From assembly GCA_902463875.1 (NCBI GenBank), contig CABQHR010000018.1, positions 1-17,744 of the forward strand: a stretch of DNA of 17,744 nt, in the 5' to 3' direction. The notes under the pieces were generated by a model. The model did no database searches. It saw only the letters and a list, made by a program, of their open reading frames with translations, and was not told the origin of the DNA. Positions 1 through 6,704 of this stretch are shown here, in pieces. Position 1 is the stretch's first letter, and the number at the start of each line of letters is the position of its first letter. A program made the translations under genes and the position numbers. The DNA comes from an uncultured Collinsella sp. Lineage in GTDB: Bacteria; Actinomycetota; Coriobacteriia; Coriobacteriales; Coriobacteriaceae.

Positions 1-11
1 AAAAGAAATGC

Positions 12-47
12 GGAAGGTTACCGAGTCCCTCGGACGTGGGCCTAACC
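12..47 (+). promoter_or_regulatory. Putative RAT (ribonucleic antiterminator) site for the PRD antiterminator
   Basis: The stretch GGAAGGTTACCG at 12-23 matches the 5' half of known LicT/BglG RAT elements (GGAUUGUUACUG type) at most positions. It is followed by a perfect 5-bp stem, CCGAG (21-25) and CTCGG (29-33), around a 3-base loop. Closing pairs could be GG 12-13 with CC 41-42, or GGTTA 16-20 with TAACC 43-47. Its 3' side overlaps the 5' arm of the terminator-like hairpin at 40-102. Stabilising one would therefore prevent the other, as in established LicT/SacT antitermination. The cognate RNA-binding protein is encoded two genes downstream in the same operon. The match was made by eye and the sequence upstream of base 1 is not visible. 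Confidence 0.5.
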
Positions 48-111
48 AAAGTCTTTGAACGGGTGTGTCTCTATGGACGCATTCGCTTGATTTTGGTTGG
101 GCTATATTTAT
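40..111 (+). terminator. Leader attenuator hairpin overlapping the RAT
   Basis: GCCTAACCAAA (40-50) pairs with TTTGGTTGGGC (92-102) through 11 bp with one G-U. The stem can extend to about 14 bp (40-53 with 89-102). It is followed by the T-rich but interrupted tract TATATTTAT (103-111). The loop is about 35 bases, long for a classical terminator. The hairpin ends directly before the ribosome binding site of the EIIA gene, so it might also affect translation. Its left arm is shared with the proposed RAT, which suggests a transcription attenuator that the downstream PRD protein would disarm. Confidence 0.45.
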
Positions 112-127
112 GAAGGGACATGCCACC

Positions 128-640
128 ATGGGTTTCTTTTCTCGCCTGATGGGCGGTTCGGATGAGCAGAAGACTGCAACTTCCGAGTTCGAAATCCTCG
201 CCCCCGTTTCCGGCGAGCTTGTTCACCTAGAAAAAACCAATGATCCCGCTTTTAGCAGCCGTGCTGTGGGCGATGGCGTTGCCGTGGTTCCCCAAGAGGG
301 AACGGTGTGCGCTCCTGTCTCCGGTACCGTCGCGGCGCTGTTCCCGACCGAGCACGCGCTGGGTATCATGTCCGACGACAGCTCTGCTCAGGTGATGCTG
401 CATATCGGAATCGACACTGTTAAACTTGAGGGCAAGGGCTTCCATGCGCTTGTTGCTCAGGGTGACCATGTCGACGCGGGCCAGCCCCTCGTCGAGGTCG
501 ATTTCGACGCGGTCCGCGCCGCCGGCTTTGATCCCACGGTCTTCGTTATCGTGTGCGAGCGTTCGGAGAACTCGACTCTTCGTGAGCACGCTTCCGGCCC
601 TGTTGCTGTTAAAGAGCCTGTCGTCTGGCTTTCCGAGTAA
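128..640 (+). CDS. PTS EIIA component, glucose (Crr) type
   Basis: Phosphocarrier that takes phosphate from HPr and passes it to the EIIB domain of a sugar permease; cytoplasmic, 170 aa. It is a single EIIA-Glc-type beta-sandwich. The motif PVSG appears twice (residues 26-29 and 63-66), and H76 (TEHALGI) and H92 (MLHIGIDTV) match the conserved histidine pair, with H92 as the expected phosphorylation site. I chose ATG 128 because AAGGGA (114-119) sits 8 bases upstream and the family motif begins about 20 residues in. In-frame starts at 65 and 110 lack this support. It leads an operon with an antiterminator, an EIICB permease that has no IIA domain of its own, and a GH4 hydrolase, so it most likely serves that permease. 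The attenuator at 12-111 would control it. The family is certain; use by other permeases cannot be excluded. Confidence 0.93.
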   Translation: MGFFSRLMGGSDEQKTATSEFEILAPVSGELVHLEKTNDPAFSSRAVGDGVAVVPQEGTVCAPVSGTVAALFPTEHALGIMSDDSSAQVMLHIGIDTVKLEGKGFHALVAQGDHVDAGQPLVEVDFDAVRAAGFDPTVFVIVCERSENSTLREHASGPVAVKEPVVWLSE

Positions 641-658
641 ATTCTTGTGGTGGGTACC

Positions 659-1513
659 GTGGTTATCAAGCGAGTTTTCAACAATAACGTCGCAATGGTC
701 ACTTCGGACGATGGCTCCGAGCTCATTGTCATCGGTCGAGGCCTCTGCTTTGGCCGTCATGCCGGCGACGCTATCGATGAAGCATCGGTCGAAAAGACCT
801 ATGCGCTGCAGGAGGGCACTTCTCAGGATTCGCGTACGATTGACCGCTTGGCACATCTTTTGGAGTCCATCCCCACCGTCAACCTCGTGATTGCCGAGGA
901 CATTGTTCAGATGCTCCGTCGAGAGCTCAATGTTGATATCAACGACAAGATCCTCATTGCTCTCGCAGACCATATCGGCCTTGCTTTGGAGCGCGAGCGC
1001 AAGGGCGTCTCCTGTGAGAATCCGTTGCTGCTCGAGATCCAGCAGTTCTATCGCAAGGAGTATGCGCTTGCGGGCCGTGCGCTGCAGATTGTCAAGGAGT
1101 ATATGGGCATCCAGATGAGCGAAGAAGAGCAGGGTTTTATTACGCTGCATATCGTCAACGCCACCATGCCGCAACGCTCCGACCGTCTCATCATCTCGGT
1201 CCAGCTTGTTCGCGACGTACTCGCGATTGTTTCCGATCGTTACGCTGCGACCCTCGACGACACCTCGTTGCCCTATGAGCGCTTCGTTCGTCACCTGCAG
1301 TTTTTCGCGCAGCGAGCGCTTGACCCCGCGGCCGGGCAGATCAATGACGATGCGCTGTTCCGAATCGATGAAACTAAGTATCCGTGCGCGTTCTCGTGCG
1401 CGGACGCCATAGCCGCCCACTTGTCGTCTACCTATAACGTTGTCGTTACCGATGCCGAGAAGAGTTATCTCGCGTATCACATTGTTAACCTGCTTGGAGA
1501 ACCTGGTCTCTAG
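659..1513 (+). CDS. BglG/LicT-family transcriptional antiterminator (CAT-RBD, PRD1, PRD2)
   Basis: RNA-binding antiterminator of 284 aa. The N-terminal CAT domain (about residues 1-55) has the typical RVFNNNV and GRGLCFGRHAGD motifs that dimerise on a RAT hairpin. Two PTS regulation domains follow (about 65-170 and 175-280). All four conserved PRD histidines are visible: H105 (LADHIGLAL), H164 (TLHIVNA), H212 (VRHLQFF) and H274 (AYHIVNL). They would be phosphorylated by HPr or the EIIB partner to switch activity. I favour GTG 659 because the family starts right at this point and GGTGGG lies just upstream. GTG 647 is an in-frame alternative adding four residues. The gene lies 18 bases after the EIIA gene. 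It probably senses flux through the EIICB encoded next and acts on the leader at 12-111, making the operon autoregulated. The target is inferred from position. Confidence 0.92.
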   Translation: MVIKRVFNNNVAMVTSDDGSELIVIGRGLCFGRHAGDAIDEASVEKTYALQEGTSQDSRTIDRLAHLLESIPTVNLVIAEDIVQMLRRELNVDINDKILIALADHIGLALERERKGVSCENPLLLEIQQFYRKEYALAGRALQIVKEYMGIQMSEEEQGFITLHIVNATMPQRSDRLIISVQLVRDVLAIVSDRYAATLDDTSLPYERFVRHLQFFAQRALDPAAGQINDDALFRIDETKYPCAFSCADAIAAHLSSTYNVVVTDAEKSYLAYHIVNLLGEPGL

Positions 1514-1612
1514 GCATAACGTGCCCACACATCGATTGATATAAGGCAGGGCTTATGGCCTTGTCCAGGGCACATCTGTCTCAATTTGCGGAAAAGGAAG
1601 GGGAGTACCGCT
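1514..1612 (+). other. Gap between antiterminator and permease genes with a weak inverted repeat
   Basis: About 99 bases. GTGCCC (1521-1526) can pair with GGGCAC (1568-1573), and AAGGC (1543-1547) with GCCTT (1558-1562) inside it. No RAT-like core and no T tract were seen. A good ribosome binding site, AAGGGGAG, lies at 1597-1604. The structure may tune expression of the permease relative to the two upstream genes, or it may be chance. Confidence 0.25.
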
Positions 1613-3229
1613 ATGACCGCAAAAAAGAAGTTCAATTTCAAAGCGCCGTTGGAGGTGTTCGCGAAGTCGATCGTTCAGCCGATGATGTATCTCTCGGTTG
1701 CCGGCATTCTGCTCATCGTGGGCATTATTCTGACCAACAAGACCATCTGCGCCATGATTCCCGTGCTGGGCTCCGGTCCGCTCCAGCTTGTGGGCGCCGT
1801 TGTCTATCAGTCGCTGATGTTTATCATCAATAACCTCTCGATTCTGTTCTGCGTGGGCATCGCCGGCGCCATGGCAAAGAAGAACAAGGGCCATGCTTCG
1901 CTGATCGCCCTGATGTCGTTCTTCCTGTTCCTTCAGGCCAATAACATCGTGCTCAACGCCACTGGCTCTCTTGCCGAAGCGAGCGGCATGCTCGGCCTTA
2001 CCGGAACCGGCCAGAGCACCGTTATGGGCATTCAGGTGCTCGATACCGGCGTGTTTGGCGGCATCATTCTTGGTTGCATCACCGGTGCCGTGTTCAACAA
2101 GTACTCGAACAAGCAGTTCCCCATTGCCCTTTCGATGTTCTCGGGCGTTCGCTTCCCGTTCCTGATCATGATCATCATCTCCTGGATCATGGGCGCTGGC
2201 TTCTGCATCGTTTGGCCTCCGGTTCAGGGCGCCATCTCCTCCGTTGCCGGCATCATTAAGGAGTCGGGCAACATCGGTCTGTTTATCTACGGCATGCTTA
2301 ACAAGCTGCTCGTTCCCACCGGTCTGCACCACCTCATCTACACTCCGTTCCAGTTCTCCGATGTGGGTGGCACCCTGACGCTGGGCGATCAGGTTATCGC
2401 CGGCGCCTATCCCATCCGTGTCGCCGAGATGGCAATGACGGGCCAGCCCTTCTCCGATAGCACCTACTTCAACAGCTACACCTTCAACAACCTGTGGCCC
2501 TACATCGGTATCGGTCTCGCCTTTATCTTCACCGCTTACAAGGGGAACAAGGATAAGACCAAGGCCGTTATCATCCCGCTGATCATCACCGCCGTGCTCT
2601 CCTGTGTCACCGAGCCCATGGACTTCCTCTTTGTCTTTGCCGCTCCCGTGCTCTTTGTCGTTCACTCGGTTCTTTCCGGTATCTTCCTGGTCCTGCTCAA
2701 GGTCCTCTCCGTGCCCGCTTCGACTGCAGGCGGCATCATCAACATCGTGGTTTCCAACCTGGTCCTCGGTGTCGACAAGACCAACTGGCCGGTTATGCTG
2801 GTGCTTGGAGTCGTCAACGCCGCTCTGTACTTCTTCCTCTTCACCTTCCTTATTAAGAAGCTCAACCTCCACACGCCTGGCCGCGAGGAGGAGTCCGAGC
2901 TCGCCGAGTCCGTTGCCGAGGGCGAGGCTGCCGCGTCTGTCGCGGTGAAGCAGGGCGCTGTTGCCGCAGCTCCCGCAGAGGGCGTCGATGCAGGTATTGC
3001 CGACCTGGTCGCAGGTCTTGGCGGCAAGGACAACATCGAGGAGCTCGAGAACTGCTTTACGCGTCTTCGCGTGAACGTTAAGAACCCGGACCTCATCGAT
3101 GAGAACCTCATCAACCACGTGCCCAACAGCGGTATCAACCGCAACGGCAACAATATCCAGATCATCTTTGGCATGAAGGTCGCCGAGATGCGCGACAAGG
3201 TCGAAAACGCAATTGAGAAGGAGCAGTAA
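1613..3229 (+). CDS. PTS EIICB permease, alpha-glucoside/maltose type
   Basis: Membrane sugar transporter that imports and phosphorylates its substrate; 538 aa. Residues about 1-420 form a multi-span EIIC domain with hydrophobic helices, the substrate-site motif GLHHLIYTPFQF and the later motif TEPMDFLFVFAAP. An Ala/Glu-rich linker (about 425-465) leads to a C-terminal EIIB domain. The phosphorylation cysteine is C481 in NCFTRLRV, preceded by GGKDNIEEL. There is no EIIA domain, so phosphate must come from the separate EIIA gene of this operon. ATG 1613 has AAGGGGAG 8 bases upstream; an in-frame TTG at 1586 is less likely. Only 3 bases separate it from the GH4 gene. That enzyme's CDMP signature suggests the imported sugar is an alpha-glucoside such as maltose or an isomer. 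The exact substrate is not readable from sequence. Confidence 0.9.
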   Translation: MTAKKKFNFKAPLEVFAKSIVQPMMYLSVAGILLIVGIILTNKTICAMIPVLGSGPLQLVGAVVYQSLMFIINNLSILFCVGIAGAMAKKNKGHASLIALMSFFLFLQANNIVLNATGSLAEASGMLGLTGTGQSTVMGIQVLDTGVFGGIILGCITGAVFNKYSNKQFPIALSMFSGVRFPFLIMIIISWIMGAGFCIVWPPVQGAISSVAGIIKESGNIGLFIYGMLNKLLVPTGLHHLIYTPFQFSDVGGTLTLGDQVIAGAYPIRVAEMAMTGQPFSDSTYFNSYTFNNLWPYIGIGLAFIFTAYKGNKDKTKAVIIPLIITAVLSCVTEPMDFLFVFAAPVLFVVHSVLSGIFLVLLKVLSVPASTAGGIINIVVSNLVLGVDKTNWPVMLVLGVVNAALYFFLFTFLIKKLNLHTPGREEESELAESVAEGEAAASVAVKQGAVAAAPAEGVDAGIADLVAGLGGKDNIEELENCFTRLRVNVKNPDLIDENLINHVPNSGINRNGNNIQIIFGMKVAEMRDKVENAIEKEQ

Positions 3230-3232
3230 ACA

Positions 3233-4615
3233 ATGATCATTACTCTGTGTGGTGGCGGATCCACCTTTACCCCCGGCATCGTCAAGTCCATCGCCCTGCG
3301 CAAGGACGAGCTCGATGTTGACGAGATTCGTCTGTACGACATCAATGAGGAGCGCCAGCGCAAGATCGGCGTGCTCGTGGACTGGATTTTGCACGAGGAC
3401 CTCGGCCTGGACATCAAGCTCACGGTGACCACCGACAAGAAGACGGCTTTTACCGACGCGAGCTTCGTGTTTGCCCAGATGCGCGTGGGCGGCTACGCCA
3501 TGCGCGAGCAGGACGAGAAGATTCCGCTGCGCCACGGTTGCGTGGGTCAGGAGACCTGCGGCTGCGGCGGCCTTGCCTACGGCATGCGCACCATCTTCCC
3601 CATGGTCGAGCTGATCGATGACGTTGAGAAGTACGCCAAGAAGGACTACTGGATTCTCAACTACTCCAACCCTGCTGCCATCGTGTCCGAGGGCTGCCGC
3701 GTGCTGCGTCCCAACGCTCGCATCATCAACATCTGCGACATGCCGATCGCGATCATCGACGTGGTTTGCGCCGCACTCGATATCGACAAGAAGGATGTCG
3801 AGTACGATTACTTTGGCCTCAACCACTTTGGTTGGTTCACCTCGATCCGCCACAAGGGCGAGGAGGTGCTCCCGCAGCTGCGCGAGTACATCAAGGAGCA
3901 TGAGATTCTGCTGCCCGACTCCTACCTCAAGGGCATGGGCTCGCTCATGGCAAAGAAGCCCGAGGAGGCCACTGACGAGCACCCCGAGCAGAACCGCCAC
4001 ACCAAGGGCAGCTGGTACTACGTCTGGAAGGGCGAGTACGAGATCATGGAGTGCTTCCCGGAGTACCTGCCCAACACGTATCTGAACTACTACCTGCAGC
4101 AGAAGGAGTTCGTCGAGCATTCCAACCCCGAGCGCACCCGTGCTAACGAGGTTGAGGAGACGCGTGAGAAGAACCTTTTCGACGGCATCGACCACTACGA
4201 GAAGACGGGCGAGATCGACGAGAGCACGTTCTATGCGGGCAGCCACGGCGACTGGATTGCCGATCTGGCTATCGCTCTGAAGAACGACACCAAGCAGCGC
4301 TTCCTGGTCATTTGCGAGAACAAGGGCGCTATCCCCAACATGCCCTACGACGCTATGGTCGAGCTGCCTGCCTACATTGGCAAGAATGGCCCCGAGGTCA
4401 TCAGCCGCGACAACATTCCTCTGTTCCAGCAGGGCCTCATGATGCAGCAGCTGAACTCCGAGAAGCTCGTGGTCGAGGCTACGATCGAGGGTTCTTACGA
4501 GAAGGCGCTCAAGGCCTTTACGCTGAACAAGACCGTGCCTTCGATGAAGGTCGCCAAGGAGGTTCTCGACGACATGATCGAGGCCAACAAGGGCTACTGG
4601 CCCGAGCTTAAGTAA
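3233..4615 (+). CDS. GH4-family 6-phospho-alpha-glucosidase
   Basis: Cytoplasmic NAD- and metal-dependent hydrolase that cleaves 6-phospho-alpha-glucosides made by the PTS, releasing glucose 6-phosphate and an aglycone; 460 aa, within the usual GH4 range. The N-terminal dinucleotide-binding stretch is ITLCGGGSTFTPGIV. The active-site motif CDMP (C168, D169) is the signature that separates alpha- from beta-specific GH4 members. H198 in GLNHFGWF is the second expected metal ligand. ATG 3233 follows the permease stop by 3 bases, with AAGGAG just upstream inside the preceding gene, so the two are probably translationally coupled. It is the last gene of the operon, followed by the terminator at 4648. 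The enzyme class is well supported; substrate preference among phospho-disaccharides is inferred. Confidence 0.93.
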   Translation: MIITLCGGGSTFTPGIVKSIALRKDELDVDEIRLYDINEERQRKIGVLVDWILHEDLGLDIKLTVTTDKKTAFTDASFVFAQMRVGGYAMREQDEKIPLRHGCVGQETCGCGGLAYGMRTIFPMVELIDDVEKYAKKDYWILNYSNPAAIVSEGCRVLRPNARIINICDMPIAIIDVVCAALDIDKKDVEYDYFGLNHFGWFTSIRHKGEEVLPQLREYIKEHEILLPDSYLKGMGSLMAKKPEEATDEHPEQNRHTKGSWYYVWKGEYEIMECFPEYLPNTYLNYYLQQKEFVEHSNPERTRANEVEETREKNLFDGIDHYEKTGEIDESTFYAGSHGDWIADLAIALKNDTKQRFLVICENKGAIPNMPYDAMVELPAYIGKNGPEVISRDNIPLFQQGLMMQQLNSEKLVVEATIEGSYEKALKAFTLNKTVPSMKVAKEVLDDMIEANKGYWPELK

Positions 4616-4647
4616 AAGCAACAGGGTCGCTGGCCGCATACCTGGAG

Positions 4648-4690
4648 CAATGCCCCGTCCACGTGATTGCGTGGGCGGGGCATTGTCATT
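4648..4690 (+). terminator. Terminator-like hairpin after the alpha-glucoside operon
   Basis: A 16-bp stem with a single G-U pair is formed by 4648-4663 and 4670-4685, with the 6-base loop TGATTG. The core is GCCCCGTCCACG against CGTGGGCGGGGC. Downstream sequence (TCATTTGG) is only weakly T-rich, so termination may be less than complete. Its place directly after the GH4 stop and before the unrelated hydrogenase operon supports the call. Confidence 0.75.
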
Positions 4691-4871
4691 TGGTAACGCG
4701 TTTTATCAAATATGGCATTTATCTGCGGTAATGTTCTATTTCACCGCCGAGGGTGACATTTCATACCGCCTGCCGAACTGCGTGGAGACCTAACAACTTT
4801 TTAGGTCAGTGTTGTGCGTGTAGCAACTTCGCCCGGCCTCGCCTCCGGGCTGCCATGTGAGAGGGGATCTT
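4691..4871 (+). promoter_or_regulatory. Leader region of the hydrogenase operon with two small hairpins
   Basis: AT-rich sequence (about 4700-4745) follows the terminator and is the likely promoter area, though no convincing -35/-10 pair was found. Two hairpins follow: GACCTAA (4787-4793) with TTAGGTC (4801-4807), and GCCCGG (4831-4836) with CCGGGC (4845-4850). The second lies 9 bases before the ribosome binding site AGAGGGG (4860-4866). They may form a structured 5' leader. No known riboswitch was recognised. Confidence 0.35.
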
Positions 4872-6704
4872 ATGGCTCGACTGCACGTAATGGAACGCAG
4901 CCACGCTCAGGCCGTCATGGACGACCTGCACGATGCGCTCGGACGTCGTCTGGCGGTGAGTTCGCTCGCCCCGTGCCCCGTTGAGTTTACGGCAGCGCTC
5001 GTCAATCTGTGCTCCACCCAGAGCTGCGGCAAGTGCACGCCCTGCCGCGTGGGCCTGAGCGCGCTGAGCGACCTGCTCGCCGATGTGCTCGAGGGCCGCG
5101 CCGACGAGTCCACGCTCAACTTGATTGAGCGCACCGCCCGCACCATCTACCTTTCGAGCGACTGCGCCATCGGCTACGAAGCTGGCGCCATGGCACTCAC
5201 GGCCATTCGCGGCTTCCGCGACGATTTTGAGCACCACATTCGCGAGCACTCCTGCGGCTTTGACCGCGAGGCCCGCGTCCCGTGCGTTTCGGGCTGCCCG
5301 GCGCACGTCGACATTCCCGGGTACATTTCGCTGGTCGAGGCCGGCCGCTATGCCGACGCCGTCAAGGTCATCCGCAAGAACAATCCGCTGCCGCTCGTCT
5401 GCGGCCTGGTGTGCGAGCATCCCTGCGAGATGCACTGCCGCCGTGGCATGGTCGACGACCCCATGAACATCCTCGCCCTCAAGCGTTTTGCCGTTGAGCA
5501 TAGCGACCTCAACGACCACAAGCCGCATGTGGTGGACAACACCGGGAAGCGCGTCGCCGTGATCGGCGGCGGCCCGGCCGGTCTTTCTTGCGCTTACTAC
5601 CTGGCCGTGATGGGCCACAAGGTGACCATCTTGGAGCAGCGCCACCACCTGGGCGGCATGCTGCGCTACGGCATCCCCAGCTATCGTCTGCCGCGCGAGC
5701 GCCTGCAGGCCGAGATCGACTGGATCTTGAGCGCCGGCATCGACGTGGAGCTCGACCACTCCGTCAACGGCGAGGAGCTTGCCCGTTTGCGCGACGAGTT
5801 CGATGCCGTCTACCTGGCCATTGGCGCCCACAGCGATAAGAAGCTCGGCCTTCCGGGCGAAGAGGCTCCCGGCGTGGAGTCGGCCGTCAAGATGCTGCGC
5901 GCCATCGGCGATGACGAGCTGCCCGACCTGAGCGGCCAGCGCGTGTGCGTCATCGGCGGCGGTAACGTGGCCATGGACGTGGCGCGCTCCGCCGTGCGCT
6001 GCGGTGCCGAAAAGGTGAGCATCGTCTACCGCCGTCGCATCTGCGACATGACGGCCCAGGACGCCGAGATCGCCGGCGCCCAGGCCGAGGGCTGCGAGGT
6101 GCTGGAGTTGACCGCCCCGCTCGCTATCGAGACGGGCGAGGAAGGTCGCGTGAGTGGCCTGCGCGTGCAGCCGCAGATTATCGGCGAGCCCCGTCGTGGG
6201 CGTCCGGCCCCGCGTGCCGCCGCCACGCCCGAGCGCGTCATTCCCTGCGAGCGCGTGTTTGTGGCCATTGGCCAGGACATCGATTCCAAGCCGTTTGAGG
6301 ACATGGGCATCGCTTGTAAGTGGGGCTGCGTGGTCACCGATTCGGATGGCGCCGTGCCCAACTTCGATGGCCTCTTTAGCGGCGGTGACTGCCAGACCGG
6401 TCCCGCCACCGTCATCCGTGCCATCAACGCCGGCCGCGTGGCTTCGGCAAATATCGACCGCTACCTGGGCTTTGACCACAAGATCAAGCTCGAGGTCGAG
6501 CTGCCGACCGTCCAGTTTAAGGGCAAGCATGAGTGCGGCCGCTGCGAGCTGGGCGAGCGCGAGGCCGGCGAGCGTATTCACGATTGGGATCTGGTCGAGC
6601 AGGGTCTCACCGAGCAGGAGGCGCGCCAGGAGGCGAGCCGCTGCCTGCGTTGCGATCACTTTGGCTTTGGCGCGTTCCGCGGAGGGAGGAACCTGGAATG
6701 GTAG
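4872..6704 (+). CDS. NuoF-type [4Fe-4S] domain fused to a GltD-like NAD(P)H/FAD oxidoreductase
   Basis: Predicted cytoplasmic electron-transfer subunit of the adjacent hydrogenase; 610 aa. Residues about 30-110 resemble only the C-terminal Fe-S domain of NuoF/HydB: SCGKCTPCRVG (C52, C55, C58) plus C98 for one [4Fe-4S] cluster. The NuoF FMN/NADH domain is absent. From about 125 it resembles glutamate synthase small subunit: PCVSGCP (C138, C142) and CEHPCEMHC for Fe-S clusters, an FAD fold (VAVIGGGPAG, 228-237) and an NAD(P)H fold (VCVIGGGNVA, 358-367). A cysteine-bearing tail follows (CGRC, CLRC). ATG 4872 has AGAGGGG 5 bases upstream; GTG 4857 is less likely. Its end overlaps the hydrogenase start by 7 bases. 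It probably moves electrons between NAD(P)H and the hydrogenase Fe-S chain. No GltB large subunit is present, so a role in glutamate synthesis is unlikely. Confidence 0.85.
   Translation: MARLHVMERSHAQAVMDDLHDALGRRLAVSSLAPCPVEFTAALVNLCSTQSCGKCTPCRVGLSALSDLLADVLEGRADESTLNLIERTARTIYLSSDCAIGYEAGAMALTAIRGFRDDFEHHIREHSCGFDREARVPCVSGCPAHVDIPGYISLVEAGRYADAVKVIRKNNPLPLVCGLVCEHPCEMHCRRGMVDDPMNILALKRFAVEHSDLNDHKPHVVDNTGKRVAVIGGGPAGLSCAYYLAVMGHKVTILEQRHHLGGMLRYGIPSYRLPRERLQAEIDWILSAGIDVELDHSVNGEELARLRDEFDAVYLAIGAHSDKKLGLPGEEAPGVESAVKMLRAIGDDELPDLSGQRVCVIGGGNVAMDVARSAVRCGAEKVSIVYRRRICDMTAQDAEIAGAQAEGCEVLELTAPLAIETGEEGRVSGLRVQPQIIGEPRRGRPAPRAAATPERVIPCERVFVAIGQDIDSKPFEDMGIACKWGCVVTDSDGAVPNFDGLFSGGDCQTGPATVIRAINAGRVASANIDRYLGFDHKIKLEVELPTVQFKGKHECGRCELGEREAGERIHDWDLVEQGLTEQEARQEASRCLRCDHFGFGAFRGGRNLEW

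Noticed and set aside
1521..1573. A second RAT site before the EIICB gene
   Set aside because: An inverted repeat is present, but the GGA..GTTAC core and a following T tract are missing.
1553..4639. A 1028-codon open frame on the minus strand
   Set aside because: It lies wholly opposite the EIICB and GH4 genes, which have clear family motifs. Its translation is low-complexity Val/Asp/Leu/His-rich, as expected from the reverse of GC-biased codons.
4806..6659. A 617-codon minus-strand open frame
   Set aside because: It is the shadow of the Fe-S/GltD-like fusion gene; Ala/His/Asp/Val-rich with no domain.
4872..6704. Annotation as glutamate synthase small subunit (gltD)
   Set aside because: The protein has an added NuoF-type Fe-S domain, overlaps the hydrogenase gene and has no GltB partner, so glutamate synthase is unlikely.
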